A stretch of 64,000 bases of DNA from DASUXY01 sp035301985 (GTDB lineage: Bacteria > Bacillota > Bacilli > Bacillales > Amphibacillaceae): positions 87,252 to 151,251 of the forward strand of contig DATGTE010000020.1 of assembly GCA_035301985.1 (NCBI GenBank), in the 5' to 3' direction. Positions 42,740 to 51,531 of this stretch are shown here, piece after piece; the first letter of the stretch is position 1, and each line of letters opens with the position of its first letter. Both the position numbers and the translations under genes were made by a program. The notes below the pieces were generated by a model. That model was given only the letters and a program-made list of their open reading frames with translations, was not told the origin of the DNA and made no database searches.

Positions 42740-42757
42740 ATGCAACATCTATGCCAA
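42740..42757 (-). promoter_or_regulatory. Sigma-54 (SigL) promoter of the bcd-bkd operon
   Basis: On the minus strand TTGGCATAGATGTTGCAT matches the sigma-54 pattern TTGGCA-n-TTGCA, with exactly ten bases between the invariant GG and GC. It ends 62 bases before the bcd start codon. The B. subtilis bkd operon is SigL-dependent and activated by BkdR. Confidence 0.8.
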
Positions 42758-42767
42758 ACACAAATAA

Positions 42768-42781
42768 TGTAAGCGCTTTAA
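42768..42781 (-). promoter_or_regulatory. CcpA (cre)-like site upstream of bcd
   Basis: TGTAAGCGCTTTAA (plus strand) matches the cre consensus TGwAArCGyTwnCw at all but one or two positions. It lies 10 bases upstream of the sigma-54 promoter, where bound CcpA could block activator contact. Confidence 0.55.
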
Positions 42782-42878
42782 TTATTTTTTTATAAAATAT
42801 TCACACCTTTTGAAGGGTTCATCATGTTAAGGTCATTCCAGATGAGTGCTTTAAAGCATAATCCACTGAACGATTCCC

Positions 42879-42948
42879 TGATGTCAATTCTGTTCACATC
42901 AAATAATGACTCATTCACGTGTTGTCAAGTAAGTGTCGGTATTTGACA
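42879..42948. promoter_or_regulatory. Paired inverted repeats, candidate activator sites
   Basis: Two dyads, TGATGT/ACATCA (42879-42901) and TGTCAA/TTGACA (42923-42948), lie 120-190 bases upstream of the sigma-54 promoter, the usual distance for enhancer-binding activators. The rest of the 493-base gap between bcd and yqzF is AT-rich with no gene. The assignment as BkdR-type sites is inference. Confidence 0.3.
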
Positions 42949-43170
42949 TAGAAATAAGAGGCAATAGCATCACCACCTTTGTCCTTCCTCACATTAATTG
43001 TAACCCTTTGCAATTTTCTGCATTTATATTTTACTTTAAGCTCGCTCATATTTCAAATTTCATTTGTGTCTTTTTGAATGATTATTTGATATACTAAAGG
43101 CATCGTAATGGGATTTGTCCGTTCACTTCCCATTGCTTTATGATGATTAATCGATACAGAGGAGATAGGC

Positions 43171-43419
43171 ATGAGTAGAATCTTTGCTTTTTTATTATTA
43201 TTCATTCCTGGACTTGTTTCAGCAATTGGCATTAAATTAATGAGGGATACGTTATTTAATGATTTTTATCCGATCTTCTTCCATACAGGTATTCAATTTG
43301 GAGTTGGACTCATCTTGTTTCTCATTGGACTTGCATTTATCGGTGGGTTTGTTGTGTATCGGGATCGTAAAAAACAGCTAAAAGAAGAAGACCCATATAA
43401 GTGTATCTTAAAAGAATAA
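43171..43419 (+). CDS. yqzF: DUF2627 membrane protein YqzF
   Basis: An 82-residue protein with two membrane helices (about 4-22 and 42-65) and a charged tail DRKKQLKEEDPYKC. It matches the DUF2627/YqzF family that lies beside bkdR in B. subtilis; function unknown. GAGGAGA precedes the ATG. Here bkdR itself is missing and yqzF faces the bcd operon. Confidence 0.85.
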   Translation: MSRIFAFLLLFIPGLVSAIGIKLMRDTLFNDFYPIFFHTGIQFGVGLILFLIGLAFIGGFVVYRDRKKQLKEEDPYKCILKE

Positions 43420-43457
43420 CGTATGGTTTTACGTAAATTGAACCGTTTCGAGGCAAA

Positions 43458-43500
43458 TAAAAAAGATTACTGTATACGATGACAATATACAGTAATCTTC
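43458..43500 (-). terminator. Bidirectional terminator between spo0A and yqzF
   Basis: AGATTACTGTATA and TATACAGTAATCT form a long stem; on the minus strand it is followed by CTTTTTTATTT. It lies seven bases past the spo0A stop and also serves the convergent yqzF. Confidence 0.9.
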
Positions 43501-43506
43501 TATGTA

Positions 43507-44286
43507 CTAACTCGCGCGGTGTTCCAAGCGCAGTCGATCGGCAACCATAGCGATGAATTCAGAATTGGTCGGTTTTGCTTTAGAAATGCTTACAGTGTAT
43601 CCGAAAAGAGCGGATATCGAGTCAACATTCCCACGACTCCAAGCTACTTCAATCGCATGACGAATAGCACGTTCGACACGAGAAGAGGTTGTCTTAAACT
43701 TTTTAGCAATATCGGGATAAAGCACTTTTGTGATCGATCCAAGCAATTCGATATCATTATAAACCATCGTGATGGCTTCTCGTAAATACATATATCCTTT
43801 AATGTGCGCTGGAACACCGATCTCATGGATAATATTCGTAATGCTCGCTTCTAAATCGCGTTTCTTTTCTCTTTTCTTTCCTCTTTTCGTCAAAGAAAAG
43901 GAGGGAATTCCTTGAACCTGCCTAATTTGATCTGCCAAATGCTCCAAATCAAATGGTTTTAAAATAAAATAAGATGCTCCAAGAGCAACCGCTTTTTTCA
44001 TGACTTCTTCCTGACCGAATGCAGTCAACATGATGACATGTGGTTTATGGGTTTCGTCCATTTCTTTAAGTGTATTTAATACGGCTAGCCCATCAACATG
44101 TGGCATAATGATATCTAATACAATCACATCGGGCTCCTTTTCTTCAAGCATCTCCAAACATTCGCGTCCATTATGAGCAGTGCCAATCACACGGATATCC
44201 TCTTGTTCATCAAAAAAGTCTTCCATTAACTGTATAAGCTCTTTGTTATCATCAACTAAACATACCGAAATTTCATTTTTCTTCAC
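43507..44286 (-). CDS. spo0A: Master sporulation response regulator Spo0A
   Basis: A 259-residue regulator: receiver domain about 5-125 with the phospho-acceptor Asp in VIVLDIIMP, and the C-terminal effector domain with its HTH in TTSSRVERAIRHAIEVAW. It controls entry into sporulation, competence and biofilm genes. The start is GTG at 44284-44286, nine bases after GGAGG, as in B. subtilis, where spo0A also uses GTG. A sigma-H promoter with a Spo0A-box overlap lies upstream. Confidence 0.98.
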   Translation of the reverse strand: MKKNEISVCLVDDNKELIQLMEDFFDEQEDIRVIGTAHNGRECLEMLEEKEPDVIVLDIIMPHVDGLAVLNTLKEMDETHKPHVIMLTAFGQEEVMKKAVALGASYFILKPFDLEHLADQIRQVQGIPSFSLTKRGKKREKKRDLEASITNIIHEIGVPAHIKGYMYLREAITMVYNDIELLGSITKVLYPDIAKKFKTTSSRVERAIRHAIEVAWSRGNVDSISALFGYTVSISKAKPTNSEFIAMVADRLRLEHRAS

Positions 44287-44325
44287 CGGACTGGTCCTCC
44301 TTCAAAATATTCTGTGTATTACTAT

Positions 44326-44354
44326 CTATTCGACATGACCCATTATTATCCTTT
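44326..44354 (-). promoter_or_regulatory. Sigma-H promoter of spo0A with overlapping 0A box
   Basis: On the minus strand AAAGGATAA (44346-44354) and GTCGAATAG (44326-44334) match the sigma-H elements with 11-base spacing, 40 bases before the GTG start. TGTCGAAT in the -10 also matches the Spo0A-binding box TGTCGAA, fitting autoregulation. Confidence 0.7.
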
Positions 44355-44459
44355 TTTTATTTAATAAATAATGATAATTTTTCGAATTTCGTGTGCTTTA
44401 GTCATTTAAAACTCATATGTTGTGCTGGATTGTCTTTTTATGTTCGTTATGCTTTGGTG

Positions 44460-44508
44460 GAAAATAGAACAGACTTGTAGTTGGATTTCATCCGACTACA
44501 AGTCTGTT
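44460..44508 (-). terminator. Terminator after spoIVB
   Basis: AACAGACTTGTAGT and ACTACAAGTCTGTT pair perfectly over 14 bp with a 13-base loop, followed on the minus strand by CTATTTT. It starts right at the spoIVB stop. Confidence 0.9.
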
Positions 44509-44509
44509 A

Positions 44510-45781
44510 TTAACTCGCCAAATCTTGATTAGAGTATACATCTACACCAGCTTCTTCAAGCATCCATTCGATATGCACCCCATATCCAGATGTAGGGTCA
44601 TTTACGAATACGTGAGTCACTGCACCGATGATTTTATCATCCTGAATAATTGGGCTACCACTCATCCCTTGAACGATACCACCTGTTTTTTCCAATAGTT
44701 TAGCATCTGTTATTTTTACAACCATCCCTTTCGTTGCAGGTGACTTTTGTGGAATGCTGCTGACAATTTCTACATCAAATTCTTCAACCTGTTCACCATC
44801 GACCACAGTTAAAATTTTGGCTGGACCTTCTTTAACTTCATGAGATAAAGCAATCGACATCGGTTGATCATAATTTCCATTCTGTATGGAGTGATCCAAA
44901 ACCCCGAAAATTCCAAACGGGCTGTTTTTTGTAATCGTGCCAATTTTGTTCTCTTTTATAGAAAATTTTGCTTGTTTTTCACCGGGAATTCCACTATTTC
45001 CTTTTTCAATCGACGTGACAGATGAACGAACAATCGTCCCATCATGAATTTCGATCGGTTTTTTAGTGTCCATATCCGAAATGATATGTCCTAGTGCACC
45101 GTATTTTTTTGATTTCGGCTCATAAAAAGTCATCGTTCCAATTCCTGCCGCCGAATCGCGTATATATAGACCGATTCGATACTCTTCTTCTTTATGATCC
45201 ATTACGGGGCGTAATGTCGTGTTCATTGTCTTTTTACCACGTTTAATTTTTAATTTTAATTCTTCTTTATTTTTTCCCGCTTCCTCTACATGTGGTTTGA
45301 TATCTTCCATTTTTTTAATGTCATTCCCATTGATCTGTAAAATAACATCACCGACATTGATTTTTGCATCTTCCCCTGGAGAAAGAATTTCATTTTCGCC
45401 ATTGACGAGATGATGTCCTACAACGAGAACTCCTTTCGTATGAAGTTGTACGCCAATCGATTGACCCCCAGGGATTAACTTTTTATCCTTATATACGGAA
45501 ACATCGATATTTTTAATCGGTACACCAGCTACTTCATACGTTAATTGCGATTTTCCAGGTTCCACTGCCATAAAATGGGTTGAATCTATCGCCTGGATGT
45601 TATTGTCTTTTGTATTGACTTGTACAGATTTGCCCAAATTTGGGAGTGTGATCGGAGATTCATTTGTAAATGTGATGATTTGATTAGGAATGGAAAAATA
45701 TTTCTGCAATGATGGAACAAAGGGTATGGTAAATAATACCACTAAAAGCACAATGCCTACATACATCCGACTATATTTCAT
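44510..45781 (-). CDS. spoIVB: SpoIVB signalling serine peptidase
   Basis: A 423-residue S55 peptidase secreted from the forespore to trigger pro-sigma-K processing. An N-terminal membrane anchor (about 6-25) is followed by a PDZ domain (about 105-190) and the protease domain with GALGHIISD (catalytic His) and GMSGSPI (catalytic Ser). Order recN-spoIVB-spo0A is the standard one. Length agrees with B. subtilis (426 aa). Confidence 0.96.
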   Translation of the reverse strand: MKYSRMYVGIVLLVVLFTIPFVPSLQKYFSIPNQIITFTNESPITLPNLGKSVQVNTKDNNIQAIDSTHFMAVEPGKSQLTYEVAGVPIKNIDVSVYKDKKLIPGGQSIGVQLHTKGVLVVGHHLVNGENEILSPGEDAKINVGDVILQINGNDIKKMEDIKPHVEEAGKNKEELKLKIKRGKKTMNTTLRPVMDHKEEEYRIGLYIRDSAAGIGTMTFYEPKSKKYGALGHIISDMDTKKPIEIHDGTIVRSSVTSIEKGNSGIPGEKQAKFSIKENKIGTITKNSPFGIFGVLDHSIQNGNYDQPMSIALSHEVKEGPAKILTVVDGEQVEEFDVEIVSSIPQKSPATKGMVVKITDAKLLEKTGGIVQGMSGSPIIQDDKIIGAVTHVFVNDPTSGYGVHIEWMLEEAGVDVYSNQDLAS

Positions 45782-46002
45782 GTTTCACTCTCCTCATCCT
45801 AACCCATACCTTATTTGTTTCTGTATTTCTAATTTGACCTTTACGAGGTGTTTTTAAACTGGTGAATGATAAGAAAAGATGTGTATCATTTCCTTTTTAT
45901 AATTAAGGAGAAAATGTATATCAAAATGAATCGGTTGGATATGAAGCTCTTGGGTTTAGATAAGGAGAGCCCAATGTTTAAACTTAAAGCATAAAATGTT
46001 AG

Positions 46003-47751
46003 TTAATTTCCATTTTGTGAATTATGTTTCTTTTGTTTAAAATCTTCTGCGAGGTCGAGTAATTCACGGGCATGAACTTTTGCTGTATCTGTCATCTTTG
46101 TACCCGTGATCATTCGGCTCAATTCATCAACTTGATCATCCACGGATAGTTGAACGACATGCGTATGCATTCGATTATTTTTCTTATGTTTTCCAATTAA
46201 ATGGTGGGTATCCGCCATAGCAGCGACTTGTGGAAGATGTGTAATACAAAGAACTTGCGAATCATTTGAGATCTCATAAATTTTCTCACCCATCGCCTGA
46301 GCGACTCTTCCACTGACACCTGTATCAACTTCGTCAAAGATAACACTGGTTACCCCTTGATATTTTGCAAAGATTTTCTTTAATACGAGCATAATCCTTG
46401 AAAGCTCTCCACCTGAAGCGACTTTATTCAATTCTTTTATCGGTTCCCCAGGATTCGTGGAAATCATAAACTGAATATGATCAAAACCATTTTTGTTCAG
46501 GTGAATCGAACTGTTTTTGTAAAAATGAGTATCGTTTTCATCGATTTTCGGATTGAATGAGATTGAAAAGGTAGTATTTTCCATATACAATCCTTTTAAC
46601 TCTTTATGTACAGCGTCTATTAATGAGTTTGCTGCTTTTCGACGTAAAGTATGTAATATTTTTGCTTGAAAAAAAGCATCTTTTTCTATTTTTTGGATCG
46701 TCGTCGCTAATTTTTCTAAATGGGAATCTTTATTGCTTATTTCCTCAATTTCTTTCTCAACTTCTGTCATATATTCAAGGATTTCATTTACGGTTGAACC
46801 ATATTTCCGTTTTAAACCATTAATTTCATCTAATCTCGCCTCTATTTCATTCAACCGATTCGGATTGTATGCTAATGTATCCATGTAATTCCGCATTTCG
46901 AACACGAGATCTTCAATGGTGTAGTAATGATTCGTCAACTGCTCAGCTTGTTGAGCAATAAATGTATCATATGAACGAACATCTTGTAGCGACTGTTGTG
47001 CACGGTTTAACCACTCCAATCCCTTTTGTTCACCATAAAGGGCAGTATACGCCTCGTTAAGTGCATTGAAAATCCGTTCATAATTCATTAAATAATCTCT
47101 TTCTTTTTCTAATTGTTCATCTTCATCAGGGGATAAGTTCGCCTCTGTTAATTCATGCTGCTGAAACTGTAATAAATCAAGACGCTGGGCCATTTCTTGT
47201 TCATTTGTACTCAATTGTGCATAACGATTTTTTAATTTTAAAAGTTCATTGTATATCCGAGCATATTCCTTTTTTTCATTGAGAATGGCTTGTTCATCGT
47301 ACGAATCCAACAAATGAATGTGATTTTCAGAATCCAACAACGATTGGGTTTCGTGTTGACTATGGATATCGATTAATGTTTTACCAAATTCCCGTAAAAT
47401 CGTGAGTGTGACTAATTTTCCATTCACACGGCAAATACTTTTACCACCATCAGTAATCGTACGGTGCAATACGACTTGATCATCTTCCATTTTAATTCCA
47501 AACTGCTTACCCTTTTCATATACCGCATGATTTTTTCGATCGATGATAAATAAGCCCTCGATTTCGGCCTTTTTTGCTCCGTGCCTGACAAAATCAACTG
47601 AGCCTCTAGCACCAGCCAACTGTTGCACCGCATCAATTATGATTGACTTTCCCGCTCCTGTTTCTCCGGTGAGAACCGTTAAGCCTTCATGAAATGTCAT
47701 AGTTAATTCATCAATGATGGCGAAATCACGGATTGACAATTCTGTTAACAT
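46003..47751 (-). CDS. recN: DNA repair protein RecN
   Basis: A 582-residue SMC-like ATPase acting early at double-strand breaks. Walker A is GETGAGKSI (about 30-38), the middle holds the long coiled coil (about 155-370), and the C-terminal half contains the ABC signature VASGGELSRIML and Walker B VIFDEVDTG. It is 21 bases downstream of argR, as in B. subtilis. Confidence 0.97.
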   Translation of the reverse strand: MLTELSIRDFAIIDELTMTFHEGLTVLTGETGAGKSIIIDAVQQLAGARGSVDFVRHGAKKAEIEGLFIIDRKNHAVYEKGKQFGIKMEDDQVVLHRTITDGGKSICRVNGKLVTLTILREFGKTLIDIHSQHETQSLLDSENHIHLLDSYDEQAILNEKKEYARIYNELLKLKNRYAQLSTNEQEMAQRLDLLQFQQHELTEANLSPDEDEQLEKERDYLMNYERIFNALNEAYTALYGEQKGLEWLNRAQQSLQDVRSYDTFIAQQAEQLTNHYYTIEDLVFEMRNYMDTLAYNPNRLNEIEARLDEINGLKRKYGSTVNEILEYMTEVEKEIEEISNKDSHLEKLATTIQKIEKDAFFQAKILHTLRRKAANSLIDAVHKELKGLYMENTTFSISFNPKIDENDTHFYKNSSIHLNKNGFDHIQFMISTNPGEPIKELNKVASGGELSRIMLVLKKIFAKYQGVTSVIFDEVDTGVSGRVAQAMGEKIYEISNDSQVLCITHLPQVAAMADTHHLIGKHKKNNRMHTHVVQLSVDDQVDELSRMITGTKMTDTAKVHARELLDLAEDFKQKKHNSQNGN

Positions 47752-47772
47752 GTACGATACACTCCATTATGA

Positions 47773-48222
47773 TTACAGCATTTTAAGAAACCGTTCTTTA
47801 ATTTCTTCTGTTTGTTCTTCCGATCGACATATGATCAAACACGTATCATCACCGCAAATTGACCCCATTATTTCTTCCCAATCAAGCTGATCAATTAAGG
47901 CACCGACGGCTTGTGCATTTCCGGGTAATGTTTTTAAAATAATAAAATGGCTCGTATGATCGATTTTTACAAAAGCATCCATAATTAAACGTTTTAGCTT
48001 ATTTAAGGGATTAAAACGTTGGTCTGCTGGAAGGCTATATTTATATCCACCACTTGCAGATGGGACTTTAACAAGATGCATTTCTTTAATATCTCGAGAC
48101 ACAGTCGCCTGCGTAACATCATATCCCAATGCTTTTAATTGATTGACGAGTTCATCTTGTGTTTCAATATCGTTTTCGGTAATTAACTCTCGGATTTTAA
48201 TATGCCGTTGGATTTTACTCAT
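47773..48222 (-). CDS. argR: Arginine repressor ArgR/AhrC
   Basis: A 149-residue regulator: N-terminal winged helix (IRELITENDIETQDELVNQL, VTQATVSRDIKEMH) and C-terminal hexamerisation domain with arginine-binding GDDTCLI. It represses arginine synthesis and activates catabolism. The ATG at 48222 follows GGAGGTG and gives the exact B. subtilis AhrC length; the frame extends 19 codons upstream into tlyA without a site. Confidence 0.96.
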   Translation of the reverse strand: MSKIQRHIKIRELITENDIETQDELVNQLKALGYDVTQATVSRDIKEMHLVKVPSASGGYKYSLPADQRFNPLNKLKRLIMDAFVKIDHTSHFIILKTLPGNAQAVGALIDQLDWEEIMGSICGDDTCLIICRSEEQTEEIKERFLKML

Positions 48223-48275
48223 CTTACACCTCCGTCTTTCCATGTAAAAATAGATTGCGACTAAAGCGTTCAGCA

Positions 48276-49112
48276 TCACATCGATTTATTATTTTGAACG
48301 GACTGAAATGTCTCATGGGCTTCTTGGACTAATTGATGAACTTTATTATCCGTAAGGAAAATTCCTTCTTTCTGTTGTTTCCATCCAAAATGTGCTAAAA
48401 ACTCAATATTACCGTCTCCACCTGTAATCGGAGAATATGTCATTCCATATAAAGCATAGCCTTCCTGTAATGCGAAATGGATGATCTTACTTAAAACGTC
48501 CACATGGATCATTGGATCCCGAACGATTCCTTTTTTCCCTACTTGATCTCTACCAGCTTCGAATTGAGGTTTAATGAGAGTCACAATATCACTTTTGGAA
48601 GCTAATATCGTTCGTAATATAGGAAGGATCAGTCGTAAGGATATAAAGGAAACATCAACAGTTGCGAAGTTTGGTGTCCCTTTTTGAAACATATCTGGTG
48701 TAACATATCGAAAATTCGTCCGTTCCATAACGACGACTCGCTCATCTTTTCTTAATTTCCAGGCTAATTGATTATAACCAACATCAACTGCATAGGACAA
48801 TTTCACTCCATTTTGGAGGGCACAATCTGTAAACCCTCCTGTTGATGAGCCGACATCAACCATAATTTTGTCTTCCAATTGCAGAGAAAAGCATTTCAAT
48901 GCCTTTTCCAATTTCAACCCACCACGCCCAACATAAGGCATCGCTTTACCTTTGACTGTTAAAGGAATGTTTTCATCTACCTTCATCCCTGGTTTATCAA
49001 GCCGCTCTTGTTTTGAAAAGACCTGTCCGGCCATAACAATGCGTTTCGCCTTTTCGCGTGTTTCAATTAAATTTCGTTCAACTAATAGCACGTCTAAACG
49101 TTTTTTGCTCAT
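48276..49112 (-). CDS. yqxC: TlyA/YqxC-family rRNA 2'-O-methyltransferase
   Basis: A 278-residue protein with an N-terminal S4 domain (RLDVLLVERNLIETREKAKR) and an FtsJ-like methyltransferase domain (SAM motif DVGSSTGGFTDCAL about 85-98; VTLIKPQFEAG). TlyA methylates cytidines in 16S and 23S rRNA in mycobacteria; the Bacillus role is less certain. In B. subtilis dxs precedes this gene; here oapA does. Confidence 0.9.
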   Translation of the reverse strand: MSKKRLDVLLVERNLIETREKAKRIVMAGQVFSKQERLDKPGMKVDENIPLTVKGKAMPYVGRGGLKLEKALKCFSLQLEDKIMVDVGSSTGGFTDCALQNGVKLSYAVDVGYNQLAWKLRKDERVVVMERTNFRYVTPDMFQKGTPNFATVDVSFISLRLILPILRTILASKSDIVTLIKPQFEAGRDQVGKKGIVRDPMIHVDVLSKIIHFALQEGYALYGMTYSPITGGDGNIEFLAHFGWKQQKEGIFLTDNKVHQLVQEAHETFQSVQNNKSM

Positions 49113-49146
49113 GATTATATATCCTTTACATCTATTGATATGATTG

Positions 49147-49728
49147 TTAACGCTTATTTTCGGGGAGTATACTTATGTTTAGCTTATTTTCAATGATTGC
49201 GATCATTTTTCCAGTGAAAAAAATAATTTTTGTTGATGCGTTTATTGCAAAATATTTGCCAAGTGCTTTTCCCCCTACAGTAAGGGCAGCGATAAAACTT
49301 GTAAAAATAACAGAAATCGCGATTTGTCCAGCTGATCCTTCACCATGTCCAAGCGAGTTAGAAATTTGTAATACAACAATCGCTGAAGCCGTTCCACTAA
49401 CAATACCAGAAATATCACCGATCACATCATTACAAAAACTAGCAAATTTATCCGCATTCCGAATAATGATGACCGCCTGTTTTGCACCAGGCACTTTTTT
49501 TGCGGCCATGGCATGAAAAGGTGCTTCATCTGCAGACGTAGAAGCAATGCCTAGCATATCGAATATGACACCAATTGCTACAATGACGATCACAACAATC
49601 ATGCCAACGATCCAGACCACTTTGCTTAATATAGATGAAGAAATAACTGAAAAAATAGCCGCTAACACAAAAGTGATAACGGCAATCGTCAAGCTAAATT
49701 TAATCGAACGTTTTATTTGTGAATTCAT
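49147..49728 (-). CDS. oapA: OLE RNA-associated membrane protein OapA
   Basis: A 193-residue integral membrane protein with about four helices (about 10-32, 36-58, 107-125, 133-152). A conserved-looking middle is DEAPFHAMAAKKVPGAKQ and NADKFASFCNDVIGDISG. Genes of this family lie beside OLE RNA; in Bacillus halodurans OapA is a membrane protein that binds OLE RNA as a dimer and takes it to the membrane. Here the gene is immediately downstream of the RNA on the same strand, with a weak TTGGGGTAG site before the ATG. Confidence 0.9.
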   Translation of the reverse strand: MNSQIKRSIKFSLTIAVITFVLAAIFSVISSSILSKVVWIVGMIVVIVIVAIGVIFDMLGIASTSADEAPFHAMAAKKVPGAKQAVIIIRNADKFASFCNDVIGDISGIVSGTASAIVVLQISNSLGHGEGSAGQIAISVIFTSFIAALTVGGKALGKYFAINASTKIIFFTGKMIAIIENKLNISILPENKR

Positions 49729-49780
49729 AAGCTACCCCAAATCAATTGTTAATACGTTCTATGTATGGGATGGTCATCTA

Positions 49781-50366
49781 AACGATAAAAACTGTGGCTT
49801 TGGTCCAGTAGGTTTTCCCAAGCGATTACCCTATGTTACCATACGGGCGGTTCCCCTTCAAAATCACCTAAGCTTCGTCACCGAGAGCTTGACTGGATTA
49901 CCACTTAGACCACACTTTAATCCCGTTTAAATGTCGTTTGGAACAGTCTAGGAGATTTCCTCAACAGCCTTTAGCCGTTTCTTAGCCTCTTTTGCAATGT
50001 TGATTTCATAGGGGAAAATACGATGATTCGGTGGCCATCCGATTCGCTACTTAGAACCCTAATCCTCTCAAGATCACTCAAGGCAGGCTACGCTGCAAAA
50101 AGGTTCCCTAACCTTGTTATGCAGGTTCATACCCCATTCCATAATTGCAACTAGGCTTAGTTGCTCATACAGATATGGGCCTCCACGGTATTCGGGTCAA
50201 CGCCCACATGCCTTTGTGGATCGCCCGAAAACCTTAACTCCCAGCACCGACCCAAGGCTGGGCGCCTCAAGCCGGCACAAGGAACTTCATCGATATGCCC
50301 TTAAGCGGATTTTTAGGCCCGCCTTCAGGAACGGAGGGCTGACTAGAATACTGCACCATTCCTTTG
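49781..50366 (-). ncRNA. ole: OLE RNA (ornate, large, extremophilic)
   Basis: About 590 bases on the minus strand between ispA and oapA with no coding frame but strong conserved structure. The 5' third contains CGGGCCTAAAAATCCGCTTA, GGGCATATCGATGAAGTTCC and CCAGCCTTGGGTCGGTGCTGG, typical OLE blocks; AGGTTTTCGGGCGATCC and ATGTGGGCGTTGACCCG follow. OLE forms a ribonucleoprotein at the membrane with OapA and is linked to cold, alcohol and magnesium stress in B. halodurans. Ends are estimated: the 5' end from the promoter and the 3' end from loss of conserved sequence. Confidence 0.92.
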
Positions 50367-50374
50367 TAGTGTAC

Positions 50375-50383
50375 ATTATAACA
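50375..50383 (-). promoter_or_regulatory. Extended -10 promoter of OLE RNA
   Basis: On the minus strand TGTTATAAT is a perfect extended -10. No good -35 is present (best TTAGTA, 18 bases upstream). It would start transcription near 50366, at the 5' border of the OLE-like sequence, 28 bases after the ispA stop. Confidence 0.6.
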
Positions 50384-50410
50384 TATGATTTTAAATTATA
50401 CTAATAAAAT

Positions 50411-51295
50411 TTAATGATCCCGGGTACTGAAATAATCCACCAATGCCATCAGATAAGATGTATCGGCATGGGCCTCTGACAGTTCTTTTTTCGCTTTGCT
50501 GACATAGTGTTCCTTCTTTTCGACTGCTCCATCAAGCCCCAATAATTTGACGTACGTATTTTTTTCATTTGCTTCATCACTTCCAACAGGTTTTCCGATT
50601 TTATCAGCATCCCCGGTCACATCCAATATATCATCCTGGATCTGAAAAATAAGTCCAAGAAAGTGGGCAAATCGATCAAGGTGAGCAATTTGTTCGTCTG
50701 ATGCCCCGCCCAGATACGCCCCCGAACGAATGGCAAAGCGGAATAACTCCCCGGTTTTAAGCGTATGAATCGTTTCCAGTTCCTCCAGTGTCACAACTTT
50801 TTTCTCCGCTTCCATATCACGTATCTGCCCAGCTATCATTCCTTTGGGGCCGCTGGCTTCTGAAAGCAGCTGAATGACCTTCACCTTCTGCTGGTCTGTT
50901 AACCGGCTGTCATTTGCAATCAGTTCAAAACTGAATGTCAGTAATGCATCACCTGCCAGAACAGCTGTTGCTTCATCGAACTTAATATGGTTTGTTGGCT
51001 GTCCGCGACGCAGATCATCATCATCCATTGACGGCAAATCATCATGGATCAAGGAATACGTATGAATCAATTCAAGTGCGGCAGCTGAAGAAAGCACTTT
51101 ATTTATCTCATGGCTGTAAGCATTAAAACCCGCCATTAAAAGAATCGGTCTTAACCGTTTCCCCCCGGCTTCTGCAGAATAAATCATTGATGCCTTCAAT
51201 TGTTCGGGTATATCCAGTTTGTGCAGTTGCTGCTCTATTTCCTGCTGAATCAATTCCCTGTTCTTATTGATGAAGTTATTGAGTTTCAGCTGCAC
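50411..51295 (-). CDS. ispA: Polyprenyl (farnesyl) diphosphate synthase
   Basis: A 294-residue trans-prenyltransferase joining IPP units to DMAPP/GPP to make FPP. The first aspartate-rich motif is in LIHDDLPSMDDDD (about 82-94) and the second in QIQDDILD (about 222-229). It follows xseB by two bases. In B. subtilis dxs lies directly downstream; here OLE RNA does. Confidence 0.95.
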   Translation of the reverse strand: MQLKLNNFINKNRELIQQEIEQQLHKLDIPEQLKASMIYSAEAGGKRLRPILLMAGFNAYSHEINKVLSSAAALELIHTYSLIHDDLPSMDDDDLRRGQPTNHIKFDEATAVLAGDALLTFSFELIANDSRLTDQQKVKVIQLLSEASGPKGMIAGQIRDMEAEKKVVTLEELETIHTLKTGELFRFAIRSGAYLGGASDEQIAHLDRFAHFLGLIFQIQDDILDVTGDADKIGKPVGSDEANEKNTYVKLLGLDGAVEKKEHYVSKAKKELSEAHADTSYLMALVDYFSTRDH

Positions 51296-51297
51296 GA

Positions 51298-51531
51298 TTA
51301 TTCGTCCTCCTGTATTTCAAACGTGTCAAACTGATCCTGTTCGTTCATGATTTTTGTCATCTGTTCCTGGACATTAGTCAGTTTATCACCGCATACTTTG
51401 GATAGTTTCATCCCATCCTGATAATATGAAATAGCTTTCTCCAATGGCACATCGCCTTTTTCCAGTTTTTCCACGATTTTTTCCAGTTCCTGCATGACCT
51501 CTTCAAATGACAGATTATTTTTCTCTTCCAT
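51298..51531 (-). CDS. xseB: Exodeoxyribonuclease VII small subunit
   Basis: A 77-residue helical protein (LSFEEVMQELEKIVEKLEKGDVPLE) that binds XseA to form exonuclease VII. It overlaps the end of xseA by 17 bases. Confidence 0.95.
   Translation of the reverse strand: MEEKNNLSFEEVMQELEKIVEKLEKGDVPLEKAISYYQDGMKLSKVCGDKLTNVQEQMTKIMNEQDQFDTFEIQEDE

Noticed and set aside
50114..50404. 96-codon plus-strand frame over OLE RNA
   Set aside because: It is antisense to the structured RNA, rich in Arg/Pro/His from GC-rich stems, and lacks a start signal.
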